Positions 8,863 to 18,043 are shown, numbered from the stretch's first letter. The stretch is DNA of 64,000 nucleotides from CAZLYF01 sp964586835 (GCA_964586835.1 CAZPIC010000005.1:40079-104078); one strand, 5' to 3'. Numbers and translations: made by a program. Notes: generated by a model not told the origin, from the letters alone.

Positions 8863-9955
8863 GCACATCCCCTTTCTTCATAAGACCTCTGATGAGGGCA
8901 GCTCCTTCCCCCCGGATATTCCCGGCACAGAGGATCTGGCCAGGCTGGCTTTCGTTGTGAATCCAGGAAGAAACGTCGAGCACCGCTTCAGCCGGCAACG
9001 CGCAAACCCTGCGGAAAGTTCGGGCTGCCCTATGCTTGCTGTCTCCGATCACCCCAATCCGGACAGGCGGTCTGGCAGCAGTGCCCAGAAGGCGGGCAAA
9101 GGTACGCAGACGAAAGCTGCGGTCGGAACGGTGGTTGTAAAGGAGCGCGTATTCCCCGAGCTCTGCGCAGGAGGCCATGGCTAGTATAAAGCTATGCGGG
9201 TCGTTGGCCGAAAAAGCGTTGATGATTTTTCTGCCCGCAACATAGAATTCGCCGGACATGCCGATATCCGGCTTCGTGCGCAGCATGCCCCGGATCGCGG
9301 TCTGCCTTGGCACACCCAGCTGATTTGCCAGAGCAAGAACCAGCACCAGGTTTTCGTCATGCACGGGAAAAGAAAACGCTTGGACTTCCCTGGGCTCAGG
9401 GGGATCTTCCGGGGGGATGACGCGCGTTACATAAGTCGACAGCAGCGGGTCGCCCGTGATCAGGGTGCCGTCGCGAGGTACGGACAGGGAGAGTGTTCGG
9501 GCTGTTTCCTGGGGCGTACTGCCAATCTCTTCCACATGGTCAACATAGGTGTTGGTGATGACGGTATAGTGCGGGCGAATGAGTTTTTCCGCCATGAGCC
9601 ACTGGTTTTCGGGATGGAGGGCCATGCATTCCACCACCACAGCCTGGGCTCCCCCCCTGACGGCGAAGCGGATGAAGGGGAGCTGTTCCAACATGTTTGC
9701 GGGGCGCTTCCCCCTGTGGGATCGCTCCGTGCCGTCGGGCAAGATCCACTTCGCTTCTGATCCTGTGGTTTTGGCGAAGGCGGGCATTCCCGCCTCGTTG
9801 AGGGCGGAGGCGATCAACCGGGTTACACTGGTTTTGCCCCGGGTACCATTCACAAGGATACGCAGGGGAATTCTGTTCAGAGCACGTCTATGCAAGGTTT
9901 CTTCTGCAAGCCCCAGCAGCAAAATCAGCCCCAGAGCGACCACGATGATGTGCAT
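8855..9955 (-). CDS. pgsB: Poly-gamma-glutamate synthase PgsB/CapB
   Basis: A 366-residue enzyme (Bacillus PgsB is about 393) with an N-terminal membrane helix, then the Mur-ligase-like ATP-binding loop NGTRGKTSVTRL (residues 36-47). TNTYVDHVEEIGSTPQETA follows, matching the D-H-x-x-x-x-G-x-T segment of the family. It is an amide ligase that activates glutamate with ATP and elongates poly-gamma-glutamate at the inner face of the membrane together with PgsC. It is the first gene of pgsB-pgsC-pgsW. The ribosome-binding site ahead of ATG 9955 (GGGAAAAG) is only moderate. A promoter with an unusual shared upstream element lies 80-150 bases upstream. Confidence 0.93.
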   Translation of the reverse strand: MHIIVVALGLILLLGLAEETLHRRALNRIPLRILVNGTRGKTSVTRLIASALNEAGMPAFAKTTGSEAKWILPDGTERSHRGKRPANMLEQLPFIRFAVRGGAQAVVVECMALHPENQWLMAEKLIRPHYTVITNTYVDHVEEIGSTPQETARTLSLSVPRDGTLITGDPLLSTYVTRVIPPEDPPEPREVQAFSFPVHDENLVLVLALANQLGVPRQTAIRGMLRTKPDIGMSGEFYVAGRKIINAFSANDPHSFILAMASCAELGEYALLYNHRSDRSFRLRTFARLLGTAARPPVRIGVIGDSKHRAARTFRRVCALPAEAVLDVSSWIHNESQPGQILCAGNIRGEGAALIRGLMKKGDVHG

Positions 9956-10032
9956 CTTTTCCCGGAACCAGCCCGTTCCGTAGCCCCTTTTTCGGTTTGT
10001 CGTCGGCCTTCATACAACCGCCGCCTTGCCAG

Positions 10033-10061
10033 AGTATAACCCTGTCCATCCTGACGCGCAA
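10033..10061 (-). promoter_or_regulatory. Promoter of pgsB-pgsC-pgsW
   Basis: On the minus strand a -35-like TTGCGC (complement of 10056-10061) and a -10 TATACT (complement of 10033-10038) are separated by 17 bp, and transcription would start about 70 bases before pgsB. The octamer GGTACGCC lies exactly 6 bp upstream of the -35 box. Confidence 0.7.
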
Positions 10062-10067
10062 ATCAAC

Positions 10068-10107
10068 GGCGTACCTACCATCCATTGAGCGCGAAAGGGG
10101 AATCGTG
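10068..10107 (-). promoter_or_regulatory. 40-bp conserved element upstream of the pgsB promoter
   Basis: Read on the minus strand, this 40-bp block ends in TGGATGGTAGGTACGCC, six bases before the -35 box. It matches 35 of 40 bases of 42937-42976, which sits at the identical distance from the xth promoter. It is a candidate activator or operator site. The similarity to the 42.9 kb region stops close to 10117, near where the insertion sequence begins. Confidence 0.65.
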
Positions 10108-10147
10108 CCTGATGAAACAACGAGCGCGATGCTGTCATGCTCAGAGA

Positions 10148-11413
10148 ATGAAAAAGGAAGTCGTACCCATGAGAGCAAGAATGGAGGTCACAAAACAACA
10201 CAAGGGCACAACCCAAAGGGGCAGGAGGGTTGAGAAGTTCGGTATTATGGATCGCTACTGCCAGAGCACAGGGCTAAGCAGATCAACGGCCAAGCGTTAT
10301 CTGAGTTCCGGGACGCTGGGTGAGAAGAATGTACTGCGCATCGACAGACGGAAGAGTCGGCCAAGCAAAACCAGTCCAGCAGCCAAGGAGAAGCTGGTCT
10401 GGTGGTGGCGCGTCATGCTCACGCCCTGCGGAAAGGTTTGAGTCGCACCCCTTCCCCAATGGATCACCTCATTAGAGAACCATGGGGAGCTGGTGCTCAA
10501 CCAAGATGGCTGGACAAAGAGCGTACGGGAGGAACTGCTCAGCATGAGCGCCGCAACGGTGGACCGGTACTTGAAGGCTGAGCGAGAGCAGCTGAGCTTG
10601 AAAGGGATCAGCACGACTAAACCGGGAGCGCTTCTGCGAAACAGCATCAAGATCCGCAAAGCAGGGGACGAGATGGAGGCGGAGCCGGGCTTCCTCGAGA
10701 TGGAACCCGTGGCCCACTGCGGCCCGACCTTGAAGGGTGAGTTTTTAAGGACGCTGACCATGACCGATGGGATCATGGGATGGATCCAGCTGAGGGCGAT
10801 ACGCAACAACGCGCATGTACACATCCGCGCTGTGCTGGATGCTTCGCTGGACAGCATTCCCTTCCGGGTTCTGGGATTGGATTGTGGCAACGGCAGTGAG
10901 CTGATCAACTATTATGACGTAGTACGCTGGGCAGCAGGGAGAGACATCTATTTCACCCGAGCTCGGCCCTGCCAAAAGAACGACCCCGCGCATGTGGAGT
11001 CAAAAAACAACCCTGTGGTCCGCTGATTTGGCTTATACGACCGCTACGACACAGAGGAAGAACGAAAGACGTTGTCTGCGTTGTGGGAACTGGTCTGCTT
11101 GAAGATGAATGACTTCACCGCCACGAGAAAGCCCGTCGGCTGGACGAAGGATGAGGTGGGCAGACGCAAGCGTGTCTATGATGCTCCGCAATCACCGATG
11201 GAGAGACTGCTTAACGCGGGGATGTTGTCCGACCCTCAGGCCAGGGAGCTGAAACAACGCAGGGATGCGATCCATCCGGCGATGTTGACGCGCGAGATCG
11301 TGCGTTTACAAGACAAGCTGTCAGACCTTGCAAAAACAAAAACGGACGATTTGGTCATGAAGGTGGAAGAAGCGAAGGAACGTCGGTTGAAGAAGCGAAG
11401 GAACGTCGGTTGA
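10148..11413 (+). pseudogene. Transposase (integrase-core DDE, ISNCY-like), interrupted by stop codons
   Basis: One continuous frame is cut by TGA at 10439-10441 and again at 11024-11026. Before the first stop is the HTH-like N-terminus (MRARMEVTK, IMDRYCQSTGLSRSTAKRYL). The middle holds TDGIMGW and LGLDCGNGSELINYYDV, carrying the D and D/N-rich integrase core, followed by FTRARPCQKNDPAHVESKN with the expected third acidic region. After the second stop comes FGLYDRYDTEEE...VYDAPQSPMERLL, the usual C-terminus. The second stop fits a CGA-to-TGA change. The 3' end is additionally frameshifted by a 23-bp tandem repeat. The element can no longer make full transposase. Confidence 0.82.
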
Positions 11414-11442
11414 AGAAGCGAAGGAACGTCGGTTGAAGAAGC
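11366..11442 (+). repeat. 23-bp tandem repeat, three copies plus a partial
   Basis: The unit beginning GAAGAAGCGAAGGAACGTCG occurs at 11366-11388, 11389-11411 and 11412-11434, with a partial fourth. Copies appear identical. Because 23 is not a multiple of 3, the expansion frameshifts the end of the transposase; with one copy the frame would read on to a stop near 11475 equivalent. Confidence 0.9.
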
Positions 11443-11885
11443 AGCAGGGAGGGGTGAAAGGGCTTGCTCTTTAGAAGTCTTTACGTTCAGCTTCCGACAG
11501 GCAAAAAACGGGACTCTGTTCTCCTCGGAAATGTTCCGCTTTCCAGATGGACAGGGAGCCTCTGCCGCCATGCGGGGCCAGCAAAGAGGCCAGCCCCGCT
11601 GGGGCTGATCCGGCTGAAAGCCTGGCACGGCGGCTTCTCCCCCTCCATCCTCGCGGAAATTTTCTGTCAGGCTCCGCTGATCTTCGCGCTCAAAGATTGT
11701 GAGGCATCGAGGATTTCTTTCGCGCTTAACTTGACATGAGGCACTTCGATCAGGCGGCCAGGAGCGTCATTTCAATCGTACACAGTCTGCTTAGGCCGGT
11801 TCGTGAGGGATGCAAAGCGCAGAAGGCAATCACCGCCTGTCCAAGTCAAGGTCATGCGGTTTTCTCATCTTCTTCAAATTCGGGC

Positions 11886-11916
11886 TTGACAAATGCCACC
11901 TTATCCCTTAGATAAT
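11886..11916 (+). promoter_or_regulatory. Possible promoter of the DUF3798/ABC operon
   Basis: A consensus -35 TTGACA (11886-11891) is followed by GATAAT (11911-11916) at 19 bp, or by a poorer TAGATA at 17 bp. The start codon lies about 70 bases further on. The spacing ambiguity lowers confidence. The stretch 11745-11885 shows nothing else. Confidence 0.5.
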
Positions 11917-11987
11917 AGCATTACTAATCGGGCTCAACCGCCATCCGGATGAACAATGCCCGGTCGTAAGAAAAAAAGGAGGACCCT

Positions 11988-13120
11988 ATGAAGAAACTGT
12001 TGGTGCTGATGCTGGCCCTCTCGCTGACGCTGGGGCTGATGTTGCCCGCTAGCGCGGATGCGCCCAAGTACAAGATTGCTGTCCTCACAGGTACCACTTC
12101 TCAAGGCGAGGAAGAGTATCGCGCTGCTGAGAAACTGGTCAGTATCCCGATGTGGTGATCACGGATACCTATCCGGACAACTTCTCCTCCGAAGTTGAGA
12201 CCACCATCGGCAAACTGTTGCAGTTCGCCGAGGATCCTGAAGTGAAGGCCATCATCATGGTGCAGGCTGTGCAGGGCGCGACGGCTGCGTTCAGCAAGAT
12301 CCGTGAGACACGGCCCGACATCCTGCTGATTGCAGGCGTCGCGGCAGAGGATCCGGCAGACATCGCAGGCGCAGCGGACGTGGTCATGAACACGGATGAC
12401 CTCAACGGCGGCGTGCAGATCGTACAGACCGCTAAGGGCTGGGGATGCGAAGTGCTTGTCCACTATTCCTTTGCCCGCCACATGGGCTATGAGACCATCG
12501 TAGCTCGCTGGAACATCATGCAGGAAGAAGCTGAACTCGCCGGCATCGAGGCGGTGTTCCGCGACGCGCCTGACCCGCTCGGCGAAGGCGGGATGACCGG
12601 TTCCCAGACTTTCATCCTCTCTGACGTGCCTAAGGTCATGGAAGAGTATGCTGGCAAAAAGGTTGCCTTCTTTACCACCAACTGCGGCATGCAGGAAGCC
12701 CTGCAGGCAGCTGTTGTCAAAGAGGCGAATGCCTACTATCCCCTGCCCTGCTGCCCCAGCCCCTTCCATGCTTTCCCAGCTTCCCTGGGCCTTGGAGTAT
12801 CCCCGGAAGACTACGGTGACATCGAAGCTTACCTGGTCAAGATGGCAGTCAGGTTGGAGGAGCTCGGCGCGATTGACCGTGTATCCACCTGGCCTGTCCC
12901 CGTCAACATGAGCATGATCCTCGGTGGCTATGAATATGCTGTCAACTGGATTGAAAACGGCGGCGAAAAGACCGACAGGGAAAGCCTGACCGAAGCGTTG
13001 ACCAAGGTTGCAGGGATCAATGCCCGGCTGAGCGAGTACGTGGATGCTGACGGCACTGAAGTGCCCAACTACTACATGGTTCTGTTTGATAACGTCAACT
13101 TCAGGGATTACCTGAAATAA
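11988..13120 (+). pseudogene. DUF3798-type substrate-binding protein with a -1 frameshift
   Basis: The gene starts at ATG 11988 after AAAGGAGG and encodes a clear signal peptide (MKKLLVLMLALSLTLGLMLP ending ASA). Frame is lost near 12140: the first frame stops at 12156-12158, while the continuation QYPDVVITDTYPDNF runs in the next frame to 13120. A single missing base explains this. The remaining 320 residues look like a periplasmic-binding-type fold of the DUF3798 family (YxFxxHxGxxT-style VHYSFARHMGYETI, FFTTNCGMQEAL). It is the only binding-protein candidate for the following ABC importer. Either the importer is dead or recoded, or this is a sequence error. Confidence 0.75.
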
Positions 13121-13148
13121 TCGTTTAAAACGGTACCGGGACCATATA

Positions 13149-13180
13149 GGGGCCTGTCTGCTTTTCGGCCGGCAGGCCCC
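13149..13180 (+). terminator. Hairpin between binding protein and ABC genes
   Basis: GGGGCCTG (13149-13156) pairs with CAGGCCCC (13173-13180). There is no strong T-run, so it more likely protects the binding-protein mRNA or partly attenuates transcription, as is common between a binding protein and its transporter genes. Confidence 0.45.
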
Positions 13181-13236
13181 ATGCCACTACGTCATCCGCG
13201 GCGATTTCCCTGCCGTGGTTCTCAAGAGGGGGCGAT

Positions 13237-14841
13237 TTGGTTTTGTCATCAGAGCACATCCTTGAGATGAACGGCATTTCCAAGCGATATGGCGAAAGCG
13301 CTGTACTGCAAGACGTGACGCTGAAAATCCGAAAGGGAGAGATTCACGCTCTTGTCGGCGAAAACGGTGCAGGCAAGTCCACCCTGATGAATATCCTTTT
13401 TGGCATGCCGGTGATTCATGCAACTGGCGGCTTTTATGGAGAGGTCCTTGTCAATGGGCAGCCATCGGACATTCTCTCTCCACAGGAGGCAATGGCCCAG
13501 GGGATTGGCATGGTGCATCAGGAGTTTATGCTGATCCCCGGATTCACTGTGACAGAAAACATCAAGCTGAATCGGGAGATCTCCCGCCCCAATCTGATCA
13601 GCCGCATCCTGGGAAAGGAACTGGAATCTCTGGACCCTGCCGCCATGGCGGCGGACGCGCGCAGGGCTCTGGACAGCGTAGGGGTTTCTATCTCACAGGA
13701 AGCCATTGTGAGAACGTTGCCGGTAGGCTATATGCAGTTTGTGGAGATTGCGCGCGAGATTGACAAGACCGGCGTAAGGCTTCTGGTGTTTGATGAACCT
13801 ACAGCAGTGCTGACGGAGAGCGAAGCGGACCAGCTGATCGAGGTGATGAGGTCCATTGCTGCAAGTGGGATCGCCATCATCTTTATTACCCATCGCCTCA
13901 ACGAGGTGATGAAGGCTGCGGACACCGTAACGATCCTGAGAGATGGAAAGCTTGTGGGCAGCAAGCCCATTGGTGAAACCTCCCTGCTGGAAATGGCTGG
14001 CATGATGATTGGCCGTGGCAGCGAAGGCCTTGTCGTCCCGCCACCCCGGTCACAGGCGCTGAGCGGGCGCGTAGCCCTCCAGGTCAGGGACCTTCATGTG
14101 GACATGCCGGGAGAAACCATTCGCGGCGTTAACCTGGACATCATGGAGGGTGAAATCATCGGTGTAGGCGGACTGGCAGGCCAGGGCAAGGTAGGCTTAC
14201 CCAATGGCGTGATGGGCCTCTATCCTGCCACCGGGTCAGCGACGCTGTATGGGGAATCCCTCCCTCTGAACGATCCGGAAGCGGCGTTACGCCGTGGCAT
14301 GAGCATGGTCAGCGAGGACCGCCGTGGCGTGGGGCTCCTGCTGGAGGAAGCGATCGAGGACAATATTGCCTTCAACGCCATACAGATTAAAAAGCAGTTT
14401 CTCACAGGCGTTGGGGTGTTTCGAATCAAGTCTACACGCCGAATACGGGACTATGCAAGGAAGATGATTACAGAGCTCGATATCCGCTGTCAGTCGCCCA
14501 CGCAGGCGGTTGCAACGCTCTCCGGCGGTAACCAGCAGAAGGTCTGTATCGCCCGGGCTTTGGCGCTGGAGCCACGCTTTCTGTTTGTGTCCGAACCCAC
14601 GCGGGGCATCGACATCGGCGCAAAAACGCTGGTCCTTGACACGTTGGTGCGCCTCAACCGTGAGCAGGGTCTCACCATTGTGATGGTTTCCAGTGAACTG
14701 ATGGAGCTGCGTTCCGTCTGTGATCGCATTGTGATTGTAGCGGAGGGCAAGGTAGTGGATATCCTCAGGCCGGACAGCCCGGACGAACATTTCGGCCTTG
14801 CGATGAGCGGCATCAGGGCAGGGGAGGGACAGGCAGGATGA
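13237..14841 (+). CDS. Double-NBD ABC ATPase of a BMP/sugar-type importer (RbsA-like)
   Basis: The 534-residue cytoplasmic protein holds two ATPase domains. The first has Walker A GENGAGKST and Walker B LLVFDEPTAVL, but its signature reads LPVGYMQFVEIARE instead of LSVGQQQ. The second has the usual degenerate P-loop (GGLAGQGKVG), an intact LSGGNQQKV signature, and Walker B LFVSEPTRGIDIG where the usual Asp is Ser. The arrangement matches RbsA/MglA/NupA-type ATPases that serve ribose, galactose or nucleoside importers. It starts with TTG 13237 after AGGGGG; a downstream ATG at 13267 is possible. Its stop overlaps the next start (ATGA). Confidence 0.9.
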   Translation: MVLSSEHILEMNGISKRYGESAVLQDVTLKIRKGEIHALVGENGAGKSTLMNILFGMPVIHATGGFYGEVLVNGQPSDILSPQEAMAQGIGMVHQEFMLIPGFTVTENIKLNREISRPNLISRILGKELESLDPAAMAADARRALDSVGVSISQEAIVRTLPVGYMQFVEIAREIDKTGVRLLVFDEPTAVLTESEADQLIEVMRSIAASGIAIIFITHRLNEVMKAADTVTILRDGKLVGSKPIGETSLLEMAGMMIGRGSEGLVVPPPRSQALSGRVALQVRDLHVDMPGETIRGVNLDIMEGEIIGVGGLAGQGKVGLPNGVMGLYPATGSATLYGESLPLNDPEAALRRGMSMVSEDRRGVGLLLEEAIEDNIAFNAIQIKKQFLTGVGVFRIKSTRRIRDYARKMITELDIRCQSPTQAVATLSGGNQQKVCIARALALEPRFLFVSEPTRGIDIGAKTLVLDTLVRLNREQGLTIVMVSSELMELRSVCDRIVIVAEGKVVDILRPDSPDEHFGLAMSGIRAGEGQAG

Positions 14842-16730
14842 AACAGACCCGGACACAGTGGATCACCTCAGCTGTGCTCATCGTGCTGTGCCTTGTGCTG
14901 GCCGTGGCTGGCATCTGGGGCTATGTTGCGAGAGGCAGCCGCGGAGTCACGGACAGCATGCTGCGCATGCGTAACTACGCGGTGCTGCGCACGGCTTCCG
15001 GCGCCATCATCAACGAGACCGCCCTTCAGGCCAAACGGGACGCCCGCGCCTATGCGGATGCAAATAAATACAGCAGAAATCAGCGTTCTGCCTACGCGGA
15101 TGAGCAGGAAGCCATCGCCCGTGCCGCTGCGACGGAGAAGTACTCCCGTTTCGATAGCCAGGGATTATTGGACCTCAGTGCCGCAGTCGAAACTCTGGAA
15201 CGGTCTCTCAGCGGATATACGGATCTTGAAAAGCTGGAAAAGGAGGCCTATGCCGCATCCTGGCTCGCCGAGCAGAGAGCCCGGCAGGCTCTGCAGCCAG
15301 CAGGGGAAGCAGGAGCCGAGTCGGGCACCGTAAGCGAAGAAGTGATCATGCAGCCGGGGGAAATGACGGTGGACTACGCTGAGTTTGTACCGTCCCCCGA
15401 ACTGGCGCTGCTGGAGGAGAGCCTGACGCCTCATTACAATGCGGTATACGATGTCTTGCAGGCCATTTTGCCTGACCTGCAGCCTGAAATGCGTGAAGGG
15501 CTCAGGAAACAGCTGCTGGCTGTGGTGCAGGGCGGAGCGAAGGGGTTTTCTGCTGAGTACGACAGCTATGCCTTGCAGAGCGCGGAGACCGTCCTCGAAA
15601 AAGGAGAGGCCAACCGGATGAAGCTTGCCCGCCAGGCCGGCAACCTGATCGTGCTCTCCTTAGGGGCGCTGACCCTGGCGCTGACGGTGTTTTTCTATCG
15701 CCAGCTGAAGAAAAAACTGGGTATGCCAAGGTTGGTGATCACGCTGTTCTTCCTGGCCCTCTGCGTGCTTGCAGCTATGTATAACATCAATGTGCCAGGC
15801 ATGATCTCAACCGTGCTCTGGCGTACCGGCATGTACGGCGTGTTGGCGCTGGCGATGCTCCCCGGCATCCAGTCGGGCATCAGCCTGAATATGGGCATGA
15901 CCGTTGGCATCATTGCCGGGCTTATTTCCACCCTTCTCGCGCTGGAACACAACATGACGGGATGGCCTTCTTTCTTTTTCTCCGTCACCGTCGGGATTCT
16001 GCTGGCCATCCCTATCGGCTGGCTCTACGGAAAGCTTCTCAACCGGCTCAAGGGCAACGAGATGACGGTGTCCACCTATGTGGGGTTCAGCTTTGTTTCT
16101 GTGTTCTGTATTGCATGGATGTTGTTGCCCTTTAAAAACCCAAAGCTTACCTGGGCGCTGGGCAGCGGGCTGCGCGTCATGCACAACATGAGCGGATCCT
16201 TCGGCCAGATCCTTGATCGCCTCTGGGCCTTCGACCTATTGGGGGTGCATGTTCCCACGGGCCTTCTGCTGTTTTTTGTACTCTGCTGCATGCTGATGTG
16301 GCTTTTCTCCCGTAGTCGCTCAGGGATTGCCATGTTGGCTGCAGGGGCCAGCCAGCGATTCGCGGAGGCAGCGGGCGTTAACGTCAACCGCATGCGGGTC
16401 ATCGGAACTACCATTTCCACGGTCATCGCAGCGGTGGGTATCATTGTCTATTCCCAGTCTTTCGGCTTCATGCAGCTGTATGTCGGGCCGAGGCAGATGG
16501 GCTTTGTCGCAGCCAGCGCCATCCTCATCGGTGGCGCGACGGTGACCCGCGCCAAGGTATCCCACGTGCTCATCGGTACCTTCCTCTTCCAGGGAGTGCT
16601 GGCGCTGGGCATCCAGGTCGCAAACGCCGCCATTTTGGAAGGAGGCCTGTCAGAGGTGATGCGCATCCTGATTTCCAATGGCATCATCCTCTATGCTCTG
16701 ACCCAATCAGGAGGTGAAGGCCGTGGTTGA
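14838..16730 (+). CDS. ABC transporter permease with large N-terminal extracytoplasmic region
   Basis: At 630 residues this is far longer than the usual 320-400 for BMP/ribose-type permeases. After a first membrane helix (residues 11-30) there is a hydrophilic, charged, helix-rich region of about 230 residues with many Glu/Arg/Ala stretches, likely outside the membrane. The canonical multi-helix permease domain follows, with GMTVGIIAGLISTLL and an EAxGxN-like loop (AEAAGVNVNRMRV) that contacts the ATPase. It is coupled to the ATPase gene by ATGA and overlaps the second permease. The extension could form a docking or sensing domain. The family is secure, the extension's role is unknown. Confidence 0.88.
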   Translation: MKQTRTQWITSAVLIVLCLVLAVAGIWGYVARGSRGVTDSMLRMRNYAVLRTASGAIINETALQAKRDARAYADANKYSRNQRSAYADEQEAIARAAATEKYSRFDSQGLLDLSAAVETLERSLSGYTDLEKLEKEAYAASWLAEQRARQALQPAGEAGAESGTVSEEVIMQPGEMTVDYAEFVPSPELALLEESLTPHYNAVYDVLQAILPDLQPEMREGLRKQLLAVVQGGAKGFSAEYDSYALQSAETVLEKGEANRMKLARQAGNLIVLSLGALTLALTVFFYRQLKKKLGMPRLVITLFFLALCVLAAMYNINVPGMISTVLWRTGMYGVLALAMLPGIQSGISLNMGMTVGIIAGLISTLLALEHNMTGWPSFFFSVTVGILLAIPIGWLYGKLLNRLKGNEMTVSTYVGFSFVSVFCIAWMLLPFKNPKLTWALGSGLRVMHNMSGSFGQILDRLWAFDLLGVHVPTGLLLFFVLCCMLMWLFSRSRSGIAMLAAGASQRFAEAAGVNVNRMRVIGTTISTVIAAVGIIVYSQSFGFMQLYVGPRQMGFVAASAILIGGATVTRAKVSHVLIGTFLFQGVLALGIQVANAAILEGGLSEVMRILISNGIILYALTQSGGEGRG

Positions 16731-17991
16731 ACATGAATCCCGCGGACAGGAGACACTGCGCTCGGTAAAGGGAAACCTTCGTGAATACATCGTCACCTAC
16801 GTGTTTTTGGCGATGAGCGTGGTATTCATCGTTCTCTCTGGACGGACGCTGACGGATATCTTCTCCCAGGTGGTCGGACGACTTTCTCGTAACCTTTTCA
16901 TCGTGCTGGCGCTCATCATCCCCATCATTTCCGGCATGGGGATCAACTTTGCCATCACCATCGGCGCCATGGCTGCACAACTGGGACTGATGCTTGCCCT
17001 CAACTGGGGGCTTGAAGGTGTCCAGGGCCTGCTGGTGGCAGCCGGCGTGACGTTGCCTCTGGCGGCACTGCTTGGCTTCCTGATAGGCTCTCTGCTCAAC
17101 AAGATGAAAGGGCAGGAAACCATTGGTTCGCTGATTTTAGGCTACTTCGCCAACGGCGCCTACCAGCTTCTCTTTCTCTTCATCTTTGGGAAGATCATCC
17201 CACTGTCCAGCAGAGTGACCATTATTGGCGCCTCCGGCGTTGCCAATACGCTGAACCTGATGACGGGAAAATTGTATATGGGGCTGGATAGCCTGTGGGA
17301 GCTGTCCTTTCCAACGGCGCTTTACGGGGTGAGCCTTTTGATCCTGACAGCCGCAGCGGCCTTACTTATGCTGAGGAAGATAAGTTTGAAGCGTTTTGTA
17401 GCCTTGGCTGTCGCCCCTGTTTTCTTAAGCGGGCTGGTGTTGTTTGTGTCCCCAATCCGGCAGGTGGTACAGGGGACACAGGTCCCCGTGGTCACCTTCC
17501 TGTTGGTGGCTGTTCTGTGCTTGTTCAACGTCATCCTCATGCGTACGCGCCTTGGGCAGAAGTTCCGCGCCGTCGGACAAAGCCGTGTGGTCGCCAATGC
17601 CTCCGGTATCAATGTCAACCGTGTGCGGGTGATCGCCATTATGATCTCCACGGTGTTGGCGGGTTGGGGACAGATCATCTTCATACAGAACCTGGGAACG
17701 CTACAGACATACTCCGCCCACGAGATGGTAGGCCTGTATGCCGGAGCCTCCATCCTGGTGGGGGGCGCTTCCCTCAACCGTGCCACTAACACGCAAGCGA
17801 TTGTGGGCACCCTGCTCTTTCATATCCTGTTTGCGGTATCCCAGGACGCGGGAAAAGCGCTATTTGGTGACCCCAACGTCGGAGAATACTTCCGTGTTTT
17901 CATTGCCTATGGCGTCATTGCCGTAGCCCTGGTCATGCATACCTGGCGTGTCAACGTCGCCCGCTCGAAAAAGAGCCCTCTTTCAGCCTGA
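16723..17991 (+). CDS. ABC transporter permease (BMP/ribose type), second subunit
   Basis: A 422-residue permease with about ten hydrophobic segments and the same ATPase-contact loop as its partner (NASGINVNRVRVIAIMIST). The two permeases would form a heterodimer, as in nucleoside (NupBC/YufPQ-like) importers. Start GTG 16723 follows AGGAGG by 8 bases; the GTG at 16714 lies within that site and is less likely. It overlaps the end of the upstream permease by 8 bases. A strong hairpin follows its stop. Substrate cannot be read; the neighbouring tRNA-guanine transglycosylase raises the possibility of a purine-like base or nucleoside. Confidence 0.9.
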   Translation: MVEHESRGQETLRSVKGNLREYIVTYVFLAMSVVFIVLSGRTLTDIFSQVVGRLSRNLFIVLALIIPIISGMGINFAITIGAMAAQLGLMLALNWGLEGVQGLLVAAGVTLPLAALLGFLIGSLLNKMKGQETIGSLILGYFANGAYQLLFLFIFGKIIPLSSRVTIIGASGVANTLNLMTGKLYMGLDSLWELSFPTALYGVSLLILTAAAALLMLRKISLKRFVALAVAPVFLSGLVLFVSPIRQVVQGTQVPVVTFLLVAVLCLFNVILMRTRLGQKFRAVGQSRVVANASGINVNRVRVIAIMISTVLAGWGQIIFIQNLGTLQTYSAHEMVGLYAGASILVGGASLNRATNTQAIVGTLLFHILFAVSQDAGKALFGDPNVGEYFRVFIAYGVIAVALVMHTWRVNVARSKKSPLSA

Positions 17992-18002
17992 CTGCAAGCG
18001 TA

Positions 18003-18043
18003 AAACGGGGCTGCCGGGTCTGGTACCGGCAGCTCCGTTTCTG
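18003..18043 (+). terminator. Rho-independent terminator after the ABC permease gene
   Basis: A 15-bp stem (18003-18017 with 18026-18040, one G-T pair) with an 8-base loop ends in TTTCTGT. It separates the importer from tgt, so the tgt-rmt pair either has its own promoter between 18043 and 18150, where I saw no clear one, or depends on read-through. Confidence 0.7.

Larger units (their letters stand above)
10117..11744 (+). mobile_element. Inactivated insertion sequence (IS with integrase-core transposase)
   Basis: The segment between the pgsB promoter region and the DUF3798 operon carries a transposase broken by in-frame stops (10148-11413) plus about 330 bases of non-coding tail. A possible right terminus at 11739-11744 ends in AGGCAC, whose reverse complement GTGCCT(N)ATG also occurs at 10105, with AGCGCGA at the same distance inside both ends. 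That left match overlaps the conserved pgsB element and may be coincidental, so the boundaries are uncertain. No clear target-site duplication was seen. Confidence 0.5.

Noticed and set aside
10105..10129. Left inverted repeat of the 10.1-11.7 kb insertion sequence
   Set aside because: The match to the right end (GTGCCT, ATG, AGCGCGA) is partial and overlaps the conserved pgsB element, so it is recorded only as uncertain.
11366..11442. CRISPR array
   Set aside because: The 23-bp units are directly adjacent without spacers, inside a transposase pseudogene.
11917..11987. preQ1-type riboswitch in front of the DUF3798/ABC/tgt region
   Set aside because: There is a CCGG/CCGG stem and an A-rich tail before the ribosome-binding site, but the conserved loop and tail pairing bases of preQ1-I are absent.
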